NCBI GenBank assembly: GCA_017495165.1
Contig: JAFEII010000009.1
Location: 62,001-126,000, forward strand
DNA length: 64,000 bases
From: Hydromonas sp.
Lineage (GTDB): Bacteria > Pseudomonadota > Gammaproteobacteria > Burkholderiales > Burkholderiaceae
Direction: 5' to 3'
In this document: positions 44,064 to 53,317 of the stretch, piece after piece
Layout of the letters: every line of letters starts with the position of its first letter
Numbering within the stretch: the stretch's first letter is position 1
Position numbers and translations under genes: made by a program
Notes under the pieces: model-generated
The model's database searches: none
Told to the model about the DNA's origin: nothing
What the model saw: only the letters and a program-made list of their open reading frames with translations

Positions 44064-45056
44064 TTAAACACTTGTCTTTGCATGCGCATCAATAAATGCC
44101 ACAAACTCAACAGGCAATTCGCTCCTTAAACTCAACACCTCGCCTGTGGCGGGGTGTTTGATTTTGAGCTCTTGCGCGTGTAAAAACATGCGTGTGTGTT
44201 TTTGTTTGGCCAGCTGTTTGTTAAGCTCAAAATCACCATATTTTTCATCGCCCACAATGCAATGCCCCAAAAATGCGCTGTGTACGCGAATTTGATGGGT
44301 GCGGCCTGTGTAGATTTTGACCCGAACGGCGGTGTAGTCTTGCAAAATTTGGTCAACATTAAAGCGAGAATGTGATGGTTGTCCGCCATCTTGTACCTGT
44401 ACGCGCCGCTCGCCCGATGGCGTGAGGTATTTGTACAAAGGTGCTTTGACGTGGGTTTCTTTCTCGGCAAGCTCGCCCTTTAAAATCGCGTAGTATCGCT
44501 TGTCCATGTGGCCAGCGCGAATTTGCTCATGCATAAAAACCAGCGCACTGCGTTTTTTGGCCAAAATCAGCAGGCCTGAGGTTTCGCGATCAAGCCGATG
44601 GACGAGTTCTAAAAATTTCTGATGTGGATACGCCGCACGCAATTGCTCAATTACGCCAAATGAAATCCCCGAGCCGCCATGAACCGCCAGTCCTGCGGGT
44701 TTGTTAATGACCAATAAATAATCATCTTCAAACACCACAGGCAACGTCACTGCGCGACTTTTTGGGACGGCGTTTAACGTAGGTTCTGCCACGCGCACGG
44801 GCGGAATGCGCACCATGTCACCCAAAGCAAGTTTGTATTCGGCATCCACGCGCCCTTTGTTAACGCGCACCTCGCCTTTGCGAATGACGCGGTACACCCA
44901 AGTTTTGGGTACGCCTTTGCAGATGCGTAATAAAAAATTATCCAGCCGTTGGCCGGCATCGTCGTCTGTGACCGTGTATAGACGCACTGCGACTTCAGGC
45001 TGCGTTTGCGCTTGATGTGGTTTTTTTTGCTGAAATGTCTTGCGTAAGTCGTTCAT
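44064..45056 (-). CDS. rluC: 23S rRNA pseudouridine synthase
   Basis: Isomerises uridines in 23S rRNA (955/2504/2580 in E. coli). 330 aa: a basic N-terminal tail, S4 RNA-binding domain (~residues 30-90: RLDNFLLRICKGVPKTWVYR) and the RluA-family catalytic domain with Asp in HRLDRETSGLL (~180). RluC rather than RluD by the N-terminus and genomic position beside rne, as in E. coli. The ATG at 45056 is taken; the 55 codons upstream in frame lie in the rne-rluC control region and are not conserved. Confidence 0.9.
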   Translation of the reverse strand: MNDLRKTFQQKKPHQAQTQPEVAVRLYTVTDDDAGQRLDNFLLRICKGVPKTWVYRVIRKGEVRVNKGRVDAEYKLALGDMVRIPPVRVAEPTLNAVPKSRAVTLPVVFEDDYLLVINKPAGLAVHGGSGISFGVIEQLRAAYPHQKFLELVHRLDRETSGLLILAKKRSALVFMHEQIRAGHMDKRYYAILKGELAEKETHVKAPLYKYLTPSGERRVQVQDGGQPSHSRFNVDQILQDYTAVRVKIYTGRTHQIRVHSAFLGHCIVGDEKYGDFELNKQLAKQKHTRMFLHAQELKIKHPATGEVLSLRSELPVEFVAFIDAHAKTSV

Positions 45057-45713
45057 TTTGTTATAATTTCGAGGCTGTTTTTTAGTCGTTCGCAAAAGTA
45101 GCTTTAAGATAAAGCCTAACGCCATTGGGCGGTTCGCGGGCACAAAGATTATCAAACGGCATTGTACAGGTTTAACCGATTTTCCCCTATGTGTTTTGAC
45201 GCTCAAACAGCGCCTTAACACGCAAAAAACGGATGTTCACACATTGATTTTGCGGGTACGCGCGAACGGCGCTGCTCGGATTTGAATGTGGACACAAAAG
45301 AAATAGAGACGAAGAATTAAGGTTGGTTGCGGCAAGTAATATTTGCGGCGGCCAATCAGCAAGGTGCAACTCCTTGCCGTTGACGGCGCGTCAAAACAAA
45401 AATGCGCCGCTCAATATTAGTGACATACTGCGTGTGATAACACAAAAAACACACGTTTTTCAAACCAGTCGTGGCTTTTACGAATGCGCGTGCTTGCATT
45501 TAAACGCGTTTACCCCTGTACACACGGGTCAAGACCGCTGTTGCGTTTAACTGAAATTTAAGTATTAATTGATTTTTGGCGTTTTTAACAAACGTTCCGC
45601 CGCGCACTCTATGCGTTGTGATTTCTTCTCTATACTCCTTTGCGTCTCGAACATGGCTGGCAACGCTGATAGTTGCCGCATTATGCGCAGACAACGTCTG
45701 CAAAGGAAACTCC
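45057..45713 (+). promoter_or_regulatory. rluC-rne divergent region and rne leader
   Basis: 657 bp without a supported gene. It contains several stable hairpins on the rne side, notably ggcaac/gttgcc (45659-45677) and gcagac/gtctgc (45687-45701), the latter ending two bases before the AAAGGAAA ribosome site. In E. coli a structured rne 5' UTR lets RNase E tune its own mRNA level; a similar role here is inferred from position and structure. Confidence 0.5.
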
Positions 45714-48410
45714 ATGAAACGCATGTTAATTAACGCAACACACTCAGAAGAGTTGCGCGTCGCGATTGTTGATGGTCAAAAACTCATCGACATCGACATT
45801 GAAACCGAAGGGCGCGAACAGCGCAAAGGCAATATTTATAAAGCATTGGTCACGCGTGTTGAACCGTCGCTTGAAGCCTGTTTTGTCAATTATGGCGAAG
45901 AACGCCATGGTTTTTTACCATTTAAAGAAATCGAACGCAGCTATTTCAAGGCTGGCGTAGATGCACGGACTGCGCGCATTCAAGACGCGATTGTTGAAGG
46001 CCAAGAGCTGATTATTCAGGTCGAAAAAGAAGAGCGCGGCAACAAAGGTGCGGCTTTGACCACGTTTGTCTCATTGGCAGGGCGCTACATCGTGTTGATG
46101 CCAAACAACCCGCGTGGCGGCGGCGTGTCGCGCCGCATCGAAGGCGAAGAACGTCAAGAGTTGCGCGAAGCCATGAGCGCACTCGAAATTCCACAAGGCA
46201 TGAGCATCATTGCCCGCACCGCAGGTATTGGCCGCTCATCAGAAGAATTGCAGCATGATATGGATTACTTGCTGCGTCTGTGGGGCGCGATTGATGGCGC
46301 AGCAACGCCGTCATTTGATGGCGCTGGCGCACGTCAAAATCCAGCACCATTTTTAGTCGTTGAAGAGTCGAGCTTAGAGATTCGTGCGATTCGTGACTAT
46401 TTTTCCCCCGATATTGGCGAAATTTTAATCGACAATGCCGCTATTGCCGAGCAAGCGCGCAGCTTTATGGAACACGTGATGCCGCACATGGCAAACCGCG
46501 TCAAACACTATGTTGACGACGTGCCTTTGTATTCGCGCTTCCAAATTGAACACCAAATCGAAACCGCGTATTCGCGCACCGTACCGTTGCCATCAGGCGG
46601 CGCAATTGTGATTGACCACACCGAAGCTTTGGTTTCTGTTGACGTCAACAGCGCACGCGCCACACGCGGCACAGACATTGAAGACACCGCATTTCGCACC
46701 AACTGCGAGGCGGCGGAAGAGGTTGCACGTCAATTGCGTCTGCGTGATTTGGGCGGCTTGATTGTGATTGATTTCATCGACATGGAATCGACCAAAAACC
46801 AGCGTGAAGTCGAGGCACGCCTCAAAGACGCGTTGCATTACGACCGCGCCCGCGTTCAAATGGGTAAAATTTCACGTTTTGGCTTGATGGAACTCTCACG
46901 CCAACGCCTGCGCCCATCATTGTCCGAAGGCTCGCACACCACGTGCCCGCGCTGTAACGGCACGGGCGGGATTCGCGACATCGAGTCATCAGCATTGCAT
47001 ATTTTGCGCATCGTGCAAGAAGAAGCCATGAAAGAGCAAACTGCCGAGCTTAAAGTGCAAGTGCCTGTTGACGTGTCTTCTTATTTATTGAATGAAAAAC
47101 GCGCTGAAATTCACCATTTAGAAGCGCGCACCAAAACCAAAATCGTTTTGATTCCAAACAAATATTTGGAAACCCCGCATTACAAAATCGACCGTCTGCG
47201 TCAAGATGATGAGCGTTTAGACGTGGTTCAGGCGAGTTATGACCAAGTTGAGAAACCGTCAGAAGACGTTGATTACGCAAAGAAAGAATCAGCCAACAAG
47301 CAAACGCCAGTGGTGAAAGGCGTTGTCCCAGCCAGCCCTGCGCCAATGCCCGTTGAAAAAACAGCCGTTGCTGCGGTCGCGCCAAAGATGGGCTTATTCG
47401 CCAAAATTAAATCATGGTTTGGCGGCGCAGCGCCAGCCGTGGTGGTTGAGCATGAAGTCAAAAAGCCCGCAAGCCGTAACGCCAATTCACGCAATGCGCA
47501 TAACAACCGCAATCGCGCCGATGAGCGTGGCGGGCGCGCAAATGAGCGCCGTCGCAACAACAATCGAGGTGAGCGCAAAGATGACGCAGCAGCAACCACC
47601 GCCGATGCGCCGCGCAAGGATGCAACAGAGGGGCGCCGTCCAAATAACCGCACGCAGGTCAAAGACGTGGCGGACAAAGCGGTTGAAGTGACAGTTGAGA
47701 CCAAGCAAACTGAAGCGCGCGAACCGCGCCAGCCGCGTGCGCCACGCCCATCGCGCAACCGAAATGAGCGTAAAGAGCCTGCGGCACAAGCGCCTGTTGA
47801 GTCTGAAGTCGTTGCGTTGATTGCGCCAACTGTTGAGCAAGCTGTTGAGCAAACGCCAGCCTTGGTTCAAAACAACGTGCAAGCAGATGATGTTGTCGCT
47901 GCGCCAACCGAGCAGCCACGCGAGAAACGTGAACGCCGCAGTCGTGGTGGTCGCGACCGTCGTGAACGTCGTGAGCGCCGTGAAGGTACTGCAAATGATG
48001 GTGCGCCAGAAATGAGCGCCAGCGCGAATACAGTGTCGCACCTGATGGTGGCGGATACGGCTTTAGACCACACGCCGATTGTGATTCAAGTGAGCGCGCC
48101 AGTCACCAGTGCCGCACAGGTTGAGGTATCTGCACCCCCCGCAGCCAAACCAGCCGCACAACCCGTTGTTGAAAAAACGGCTGAGAAAGCTGTGGCGCCA
48201 GTTGCACCGGTTGCATCAGTTGCACCAGTTGCTCCAGCCAAGCCTCTGACGCAAACACTCAATGACGCCGGTCTGGAGTTGGTACAAACCATTGCGAGCG
48301 ACACGCCATACACCATGGCCGCACCTGTGCGTAGTCACCCACCACGTGAGCGTAAGCAGCGTGTGGTATTAGAAGAAGCGCCTTTACAAATTGTTGAGAC
48401 GCAAAACTAA
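45714..48410 (+). CDS. rne: ribonuclease E
   Basis: Essential endoribonuclease for mRNA decay and rRNA/tRNA maturation, 898 aa. The N-terminal half carries the start MKRMLINATHSEELRVA, S1 domain (~residues 37-120), 5' sensor/DNase I-like region with metal Asp residues in VSVDVNSA (~303) and GLIVIDFID (~346), and the Zn-link CPRCNGTGG (~405). The C-terminal half (~530-898) is disordered: Arg/Asn-rich RNA-binding stretches (ERRRNNNRGER; RERRERREG), an Ala/Pro/Val repeat region and a conserved-looking end (LEEAPLQIVE). These would scaffold a degradosome. ATG at 45714 after AAAGGAAA. Confidence 0.95.
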   Translation: MKRMLINATHSEELRVAIVDGQKLIDIDIETEGREQRKGNIYKALVTRVEPSLEACFVNYGEERHGFLPFKEIERSYFKAGVDARTARIQDAIVEGQELIIQVEKEERGNKGAALTTFVSLAGRYIVLMPNNPRGGGVSRRIEGEERQELREAMSALEIPQGMSIIARTAGIGRSSEELQHDMDYLLRLWGAIDGAATPSFDGAGARQNPAPFLVVEESSLEIRAIRDYFSPDIGEILIDNAAIAEQARSFMEHVMPHMANRVKHYVDDVPLYSRFQIEHQIETAYSRTVPLPSGGAIVIDHTEALVSVDVNSARATRGTDIEDTAFRTNCEAAEEVARQLRLRDLGGLIVIDFIDMESTKNQREVEARLKDALHYDRARVQMGKISRFGLMELSRQRLRPSLSEGSHTTCPRCNGTGGIRDIESSALHILRIVQEEAMKEQTAELKVQVPVDVSSYLLNEKRAEIHHLEARTKTKIVLIPNKYLETPHYKIDRLRQDDERLDVVQASYDQVEKPSEDVDYAKKESANKQTPVVKGVVPASPAPMPVEKTAVAAVAPKMGLFAKIKSWFGGAAPAVVVEHEVKKPASRNANSRNAHNNRNRADERGGRANERRRNNNRGERKDDAAATTADAPRKDATEGRRPNNRTQVKDVADKAVEVTVETKQTEAREPRQPRAPRPSRNRNERKEPAAQAPVESEVVALIAPTVEQAVEQTPALVQNNVQADDVVAAPTEQPREKRERRSRGGRDRRERRERREGTANDGAPEMSASANTVSHLMVADTALDHTPIVIQVSAPVTSAAQVEVSAPPAAKPAAQPVVEKTAEKAVAPVAPVASVAPVAPAKPLTQTLNDAGLELVQTIASDTPYTMAAPVRSHPPRERKQRVVLEEAPLQIVETQN

Positions 48411-48434
48411 CCACAAGCATTGCAAGTAAAAAAT

Positions 48435-48464
48435 AAAAAAACGCACATCATTGTGCGTTTTTTT
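48435..48464 (+). terminator. rne terminator
   Basis: Stem acgcaca / tgtgcgt extended by A and T tracts, 4-base loop, T7 run; 25 bp after rne. Confidence 0.88.
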
Positions 48465-48518
48465 ATTGGGCGTGGGTTGAATTGGCTTTTTTAAACAATG
48501 CCATCTGAATCAGGCACA

Positions 48519-48671
48519 TGGCAGAGTGGTGTTCGCCAAAAATCTGCAGTCATTTCTCTCGATTCTGATTTGCTGCAAGCATGGTGCGAATTATACGACC
48601 CAGCATTAGAGAACAAGATCGCACGTGGTTTACCCTTTCACCTCTTTATTAGGCACTTTCACGAAAAATAA
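48519..48671 (+). CDS. possible 50-residue protein or gene remnant
   Basis: An ATG frame of 50 codons with coding-like content (ISLDSDLLQAWCELYD, then LPFHLFIRHFHEK) lies between two terminators; its stop codon runs directly into the second one. No good ribosome site. The residues look like the end of a longer protein rather than a start, so a truncated gene is as likely as a genuine small gene. Family unknown. Confidence 0.3.
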   Translation, partial: WQSGVRQKSAVISLDSDLLQAWCELYDPALENKIARGLPFHLFIRHFHEK

Positions 48672-48708
48672 AAATCGCGTCAAAGGGAATATCCTTTGAC
48701 GCGATTTT
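48671..48708. terminator. strong bidirectional hairpin
   Basis: A perfect 16-bp stem (aaaatcgcgtcaaagg / cctttgacgcgatttt) with a 6-base loop. It can end the short frame upstream and, on the minus strand, the exported-protein gene whose stop is at 48811. Confidence 0.85.
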
Positions 48709-48810
48709 AAAGTAGCCATCCCGACTCTAATTTGGCTTATGAACAATTTTTACGGTTTTGCACCGTGAATGTAACAACAAAAACGTCATTTGCCCGCGGG
48801 TAATGGCACG

Positions 48811-49402
48811 TTACTTGGACGCTGCTTCAATCTCAATTGCAACGGCCTCTGTAATGATGGCATTGACCTCATCCCCTACTTTCACCTTGTCCAAATCAAT
48901 TTCCTGAGGCACATCAATTGTGACCGTCTTATGTGCGCCACGCAAAGTCACGTTGCGCTCTTTTCGATTGACAGCTTTAACAATTGCTCTTATTTCTGTC
49001 TGATGGGCTTCAAGTGCGCCTGGCTTTTGACCTAGCTCTGCAGTTGCAGCATCCGAGTGTTCAGTACGCTGAGGCACACCTGCACGTTTATTAACAGGAA
49101 CTAAAGTCAAAACAACCCCTTTGACGTAACGAACGACCAAATTGTCACCCAGTTTAATTTGGTCAAAATTTCTAATCTCTTCCGAGGCGTTCAAATCGTA
49201 CTTATCACCATTTTCAGTTTGAACAGTCAAGTGACGTTTCTTTTTATCAATTTTGATGACTTTGGCGCTTAATTTAACTTCAAGCACTTCACCTTTGCTG
49301 TTATCGGCCGATACGGTATGTGCAGGTGTTTGGGCTTGCACGTAATTGAAAGAGCCTGCCATAAATAAAGCAGCAAACAAAGCAAGGGATTTTTTTTTTC
49401 AT
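48811..49402 (-). CDS. exported protein with poly-A frameshift after the start codon
   Basis: The mature frame (to 48811) is a ~170-aa secreted protein of two similar beta-rich halves (VLEVKLSAKVIKIDKKKRHLTV and AIVKAVNRKERNVTLRGAHK) of a DUF5666-like type. A proper start, ATG at 49402 with GGAGATG before it, is followed by ten A's. With nine A's it would read MKKKSLALFAALFMAGSF..., a textbook signal peptide in frame with the rest (cleavage near VQAQ). With ten, the frame is lost after four codons. No other in-frame start with a ribosome site leaves an intact signal. This is a sequencing error, a slippage-controlled gene or a pseudogene. Function unknown. Confidence 0.65.
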
Positions 49403-49767
49403 AAACATCTCCAATTTCTAAAAGGTTAAAATTATAATTAGCACTCAAGCATGTCATTCAAAAAAGAATGAACTGTAAGAATTAATGCTCAAATGCTCCT
49501 AATTATATAACTACATGAGACCTTTGCACAACAAAGTAAAAGCCACTTTGTTGTGATAATAGAGGGCAAAGGGCAAGCAAATGACCAAATACACGGCCAA
49601 AAATGCTGGCGCAAAGACGTGGGGCTGTTCTAAAAATCGCCTTTAGCGTATTAAATTACGTCAGGAGTTGGCCTGCGTAAATTAATTCAAATCGAGAGGC
49701 TGGGGGTTCATGTTTTTGGCGAATACCATAGCTTAAAAATGTGCAGCGCTTTGTTCAATCGGCTTGT
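49403..49767. other. 365-bp gap between the exported-protein gene and mutY
   Basis: No gene supported. It holds a perfect 11-bp inverted repeat (cacaacaaagt / actttgttgtg, 49527-49555) directly after gagacctttgca, a sequence resembling ends of some IS5-family elements; no transposase is present. Possibly a degraded insertion remnant. Confidence 0.4.
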
Positions 49768-50820
49768 TCAAATGGAGAACAAATGGTTGATTAAGTCTTG
49801 TACAGGCTTTGGTGTGCCAAAATCGGCTTGGTTTTCTGATGCAATCCATACGCCAGCACGATTTTTAGAAAAAGTAAGCGCTTCCTCGCTCGATACATCA
49901 ATCAACCAAGGCTCAATTTTGAGCAAGCGGTGCGTGAGCTTGTGCGACATGGCAGGCAGCGCTTTTGGCTGAGCCGCATGCATGTGTGCCGCGTTTTCAG
50001 GAAAAGCATACATTTGCGCCCAAATGCCCGCAGCGGGGCGCGGCTCAAGCCACAGGCGCCCATTGTGACGGTAGATAAAAAAAGTAAGGTGAACGATTGG
50101 CACAATGGTTTTGGCTTTTTTGCGCGGCAAATCTGCAACCAAGCCCCGCGCCAAAGCGGCGCATTCGTTTTGTAATGGGCACGCGTGGCACAGCGTCTTA
50201 CTGCGTGAACAAAGGCTTGCGCCCAAATCCATCAAGCCCTGCGTGTAAGACTTCAGCCCAGCCGCCAAATTCATATCCAAGGCTTTTGCATCCGCTGCAT
50301 TAAATAACTCACGTTGCGCGATGCCCCAAAGCCATTTGTCGTTGGCCGCGCTCGGCGCAGCATCAACCCCGAATCTGCGCGACAACACGCGTTTGACATT
50401 GCCGTCCAATATCGCGGCAGATGCACCGTAAGCAAACACGGCAATTGCGGCAGCGGTAGACGCACCAATTCCTTTCAGAGTGATCAACTGCTCGGGGCGT
50501 TCAGGAAAGCGGCCTTGCCATTGGGAGGCCACCGTTTGGGCGCAATGATGCAGGTTTCTGGCGCGGCTGTAATAACCCAGTCCCGCCCAAAGTGCCAGCA
50601 CTTGGTCAAGCGGCGCAGCGGCAAGCGCATTGACGTCAGGGAAATGCTGTAAAAAATTGGCGTAATAGGTTTTCACCGTGGCCACTTGGGTTTGTTGCAG
50701 CATAATTTCGCTGAGCCAAATTTTGTAAGCGTCCGTGGTGTTTTGCCATGGCAAATCATGGCGGCCAAATTGGCGCTGCCATTGCACAATATGTGCGGCG
50801 AAATTGGATTTTTTAGGCAT
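49768..50820 (-). CDS. mutY: A/G-specific adenine glycosylase
   Basis: Removes A mispaired with 8-oxoguanine. 350 aa: helix-hairpin-helix glycosylase core with WLSEIMLQQTQV (Glu ~36) and the hairpin GIGASTAAAI leading to the catalytic Asp (~137), a complete 4Fe-4S loop with spacing C-x6-C-x2-C-x5-C (CSRSKTLCHACPLQNEC), and a C-terminal NUDIX-like domain that recognises 8-oxoG. The ATG at 50820 (MPKKSNFA) lies inside the end of mutM, overlapping by 8 bp, so the two repair genes are translationally coupled. Confidence 0.93.
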   Translation of the reverse strand: MPKKSNFAAHIVQWQRQFGRHDLPWQNTTDAYKIWLSEIMLQQTQVATVKTYYANFLQHFPDVNALAAAPLDQVLALWAGLGYYSRARNLHHCAQTVASQWQGRFPERPEQLITLKGIGASTAAAIAVFAYGASAAILDGNVKRVLSRRFGVDAAPSAANDKWLWGIAQRELFNAADAKALDMNLAAGLKSYTQGLMDLGASLCSRSKTLCHACPLQNECAALARGLVADLPRKKAKTIVPIVHLTFFIYRHNGRLWLEPRPAAGIWAQMYAFPENAAHMHAAQPKALPAMSHKLTHRLLKIEPWLIDVSSEEALTFSKNRAGVWIASENQADFGTPKPVQDLINHLFSI

Positions 50821-51670
50821 GAATCGCTTTAGAGGCTGGTTGACAAACTGGGCAAAAAAACGTGGCGCGTTGGCCTTGAACCATTCGCATAATGGGTGCA
50901 GCGCATGCGTGGCATGGTGCGCCTGTGCGGCCATACACGTTGTAATGCATCTGAAAATACCCGCTGGCGCCATCACTGTTCACAAAGTCTTTGAGCGTGC
51001 TGCCGCCCTGAGCAATCGCTTCTTGAAGCAGGTGCTTAATCTGTACCGCCAATTGCTCGCATTGCGCGCGGGTTAAATCAGCGCAGGCAGTTTCGGGGTG
51101 GATTTTGCAACGAAACAACACCTCGCAGGCGTAAATATTGCCCACACCCACCACCATATCGCCCGACAGCAAACCCTGTTTAATCGACATTTTGCGCGTG
51201 CGGCAGCGTGCAAGCAAATGCGCGCCCGTAAACAATGCATCAAATGGCTCAATCCCCAACTGAATCAAACGCGGATGCTGTAAATAATCGCCATCGCGCA
51301 CATCATGCCAATGCACAGAGCCAAAGCGGCGCGGGTCATGATAGCGCAACACGCAGTCATCAAATACCCAATCGATGTGGTCGTGCTTTTGGGGCGCAGC
51401 ATCCAGCGACGCAATCCGCAAACTGCCAGACATGCCAAGATGAATCATCAAAACGCCGCTCGCGCCATCATGGCACAGGCAATGCACCAACAAGTATTTG
51501 CCACGCCGTGACGTATGCGTTATCAGCGCATTGTGCAAAATTTTGGCAAGTTTTGGCTCAACAGGCCAGCGCAACGACGGATTGCGCACCTCAACACTGC
51601 GCACGGTTTTGTGCGTAATGTGTGGGCTAATCCCAAGGCGGGCAACTTCAACTTCGGGTAATTCGGGCAT
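50813..51670 (-). CDS. mutM: formamidopyrimidine-DNA glycosylase
   Basis: Excises 8-oxoguanine and Fapy lesions, 285 aa. The catalytic Pro2 and Glu3 follow the start (MPELPEVEVARLG), the Lys of the H2TH region is in GVGNIYACEVLF and the C-terminal Zn finger is CHACAAPI...FFCPVCQ. ATG at 51670; the 68 codons upstream in frame must be excluded because Pro2 must be N-terminal for catalysis. It forms an operon with mutY, the oxidised-guanine (GO) defence. Confidence 0.95.
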   Translation of the reverse strand: MPELPEVEVARLGISPHITHKTVRSVEVRNPSLRWPVEPKLAKILHNALITHTSRRGKYLLVHCLCHDGASGVLMIHLGMSGSLRIASLDAAPQKHDHIDWVFDDCVLRYHDPRRFGSVHWHDVRDGDYLQHPRLIQLGIEPFDALFTGAHLLARCRTRKMSIKQGLLSGDMVVGVGNIYACEVLFRCKIHPETACADLTRAQCEQLAVQIKHLLQEAIAQGGSTLKDFVNSDGASGYFQMHYNVYGRTGAPCHACAAPIMRMVQGQRATFFCPVCQPASKAIHA

Positions 51671-51743
51671 AATCGACTCATAAATTGTTACAATGTGACC
51701 AACAAGGCTTGGCCTAACTTTAAAATCATACAGGAATTTAAAA

Positions 51744-52766
51744 ATGTTCAAAAGCACGTCAAAAATCACGCTAAAAAGCACGTCGCATCGCATCAATATT
51801 ATTTCGGGGCTCTGCGCCGTTTTTTTTGCGGCAGCGCCCGCAGCATACGCGCAAAATGCCCCAGAAATTGTCAAACAAGACCCAAGCGTGGAACAAACCG
51901 CTCAAATCCCACAGCCAGAATACAATTTGCCAAAAGTCAAAACGACCGGCAAAATCGTCTTTGCCAACCTTTTAAGCAATGTGGCCGTTGACCGCAATCA
52001 GCCCAAAATGGCGTTCCAAGGCTATATGTTTTTGGCTCAAACAACCCGCGACCCGCGCTACGCCGAGCTGGCCTACAAAGTGGCCGAAATGTCTGGTGAC
52101 CTAGACGGCGGCATTGTTGCCGCCAAACTCCTAAAAGAAATTGCCCCCAACGCATTGGTTGGCCAAGACCTTATCAACCGCCTCAAACTGACAGACGCAT
52201 ACGCGCAAATCGACCAGCAAAACTACCGCCCAGCATATGATGCAGCCAAAGCGATTTTGGTTAACGAACCAAAAAACACCGCAGCATTGTCACTGCTCAT
52301 GGACGTATCAAATCGGCTCGGTTACGACAAAGAATCCTTGGCAGCAGCCGAAAAATGGCTGGCCTTAGAGCCCAAAAACCCAGAAGCCATGAACAGTTTG
52401 GGCTATTATTTGGCCGACAAAAACATCCGTTTGGCGCAAGCCGAGCAGCTCATAAAAGCCGCGCACGAGCAGCTGCCCAATGCCGCGCATGTCTTGGACA
52501 GCATGGGCTGGGTTGCCTATCGCCAAGGGCGAATTTCTGAGGCATTGCAATACCTTCAAGCCGCCGTCAACCTAGATGCACACCACGATGCGTTGTTGCA
52601 CTACGGTGAGGTTTTGTGGCAAGCAGGCGAGCAAACTCAAGCCTTGACGCAACTAAAAGCCGCTCGCGCCCTCAACCCCTTATCCAACGAACTGCGTGAC
52701 CTACTTGAGCGCTTAAATATTCCATCAGCCAGCCTCAACGCCGAACAACCAACGAAAGCCAAATAA
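51744..52766 (+). CDS. exported tetratricopeptide-repeat protein
   Basis: 340 aa with a signal peptide (~residues 1-37, cleavage near AYAQN) and TPR units between ~90 and 320 (for example LALEPKNPEAMNSLGYYLAD and MGWVAYRQGRISEALQYLQAA). Orthologues of unknown molecular role precede lolB in many Betaproteobacteria, suggesting an envelope function. ATG after CAGGAAT. Divergent from mutM, and overlaps lolB by 1 bp (TAATG). Confidence 0.85.
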   Translation: MFKSTSKITLKSTSHRINIISGLCAVFFAAAPAAYAQNAPEIVKQDPSVEQTAQIPQPEYNLPKVKTTGKIVFANLLSNVAVDRNQPKMAFQGYMFLAQTTRDPRYAELAYKVAEMSGDLDGGIVAAKLLKEIAPNALVGQDLINRLKLTDAYAQIDQQNYRPAYDAAKAILVNEPKNTAALSLLMDVSNRLGYDKESLAAAEKWLALEPKNPEAMNSLGYYLADKNIRLAQAEQLIKAAHEQLPNAAHVLDSMGWVAYRQGRISEALQYLQAAVNLDAHHDALLHYGEVLWQAGEQTQALTQLKAARALNPLSNELRDLLERLNIPSASLNAEQPTKAK

Positions 52767-53317
52767 TGCGAAAACTACTCGGCTGCTTTTTAATCCTCAC
52801 GCTATCGGCCTGCGCATCGCTCAAACCTGTGCGCAACCCCGATGATGTCAACGACCGTGTCAAATTCTCAATGGACGCACGCTTCTCCGTCAACTACGTC
52901 GAGGACACAAAAAACAAAAACCTCACCGGCAAAATGCAATGGGAAGAATCCAATCGCGCCACCGACGTGGTGCTGGCCAGCCCAATCGGCAGCGCAATGG
53001 CCAGCCTGCACCTCACCAGCAATGAAGCCGTACTTAAAACCTCAAGCGGCGAAATGTATGTGGAAAAAACCGCCGAAGAACTGCTGTATCGCATGCTCGG
53101 CTACGAGTTGCCACTCAGTGATTTGCGCAAAATGATCGGTTCAAAAGACGTGCCATTGCCCGATGGCGCCAAGTTTAACGAATGGTCGGCGCAAGTTGAT
53201 CAACGCTTTGAAAACCCAAACTTAGCAAAAAAATTAACCATCACCCGGCAAAAACCAACACCACTGACCATGATTTTATTTATCGACGAGCGCAGCGACT
53301 TTCAGAGCCATGACTGA
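52766..53317 (+). CDS. lolB: outer-membrane lipoprotein receptor LolB
   Basis: Receives lipoproteins from LolA and inserts them in the outer membrane. 183 aa with lipoprotein signal (LILTLSACAS, Cys16), then the LolB fold: FSMDARFSVNYV, GKMQWEE and the hydrophobic-loop region. Residue identity is low, as usual for LolB, but position between the TPR gene and ispE is typical of Betaproteobacteria. It overlaps ispE by 8 bp. Confidence 0.88.
   Translation: MRKLLGCFLILTLSACASLKPVRNPDDVNDRVKFSMDARFSVNYVEDTKNKNLTGKMQWEESNRATDVVLASPIGSAMASLHLTSNEAVLKTSSGEMYVEKTAEELLYRMLGYELPLSDLRKMIGSKDVPLPDGAKFNEWSAQVDQRFENPNLAKKLTITRQKPTPLTMILFIDERSDFQSHD

Noticed and set aside
47487-48041. Long minus-strand frames opposite the rne C-terminal half
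   Set aside because: They mirror the Arg/Ala/Pro-rich low-complexity coding of RNase E and have no start signals or families.
51671-51874. 68-codon N-terminal extension of MutM
   Set aside because: MutM catalysis requires Pro2 at the N-terminus, so the start must be the ATG at 51670.
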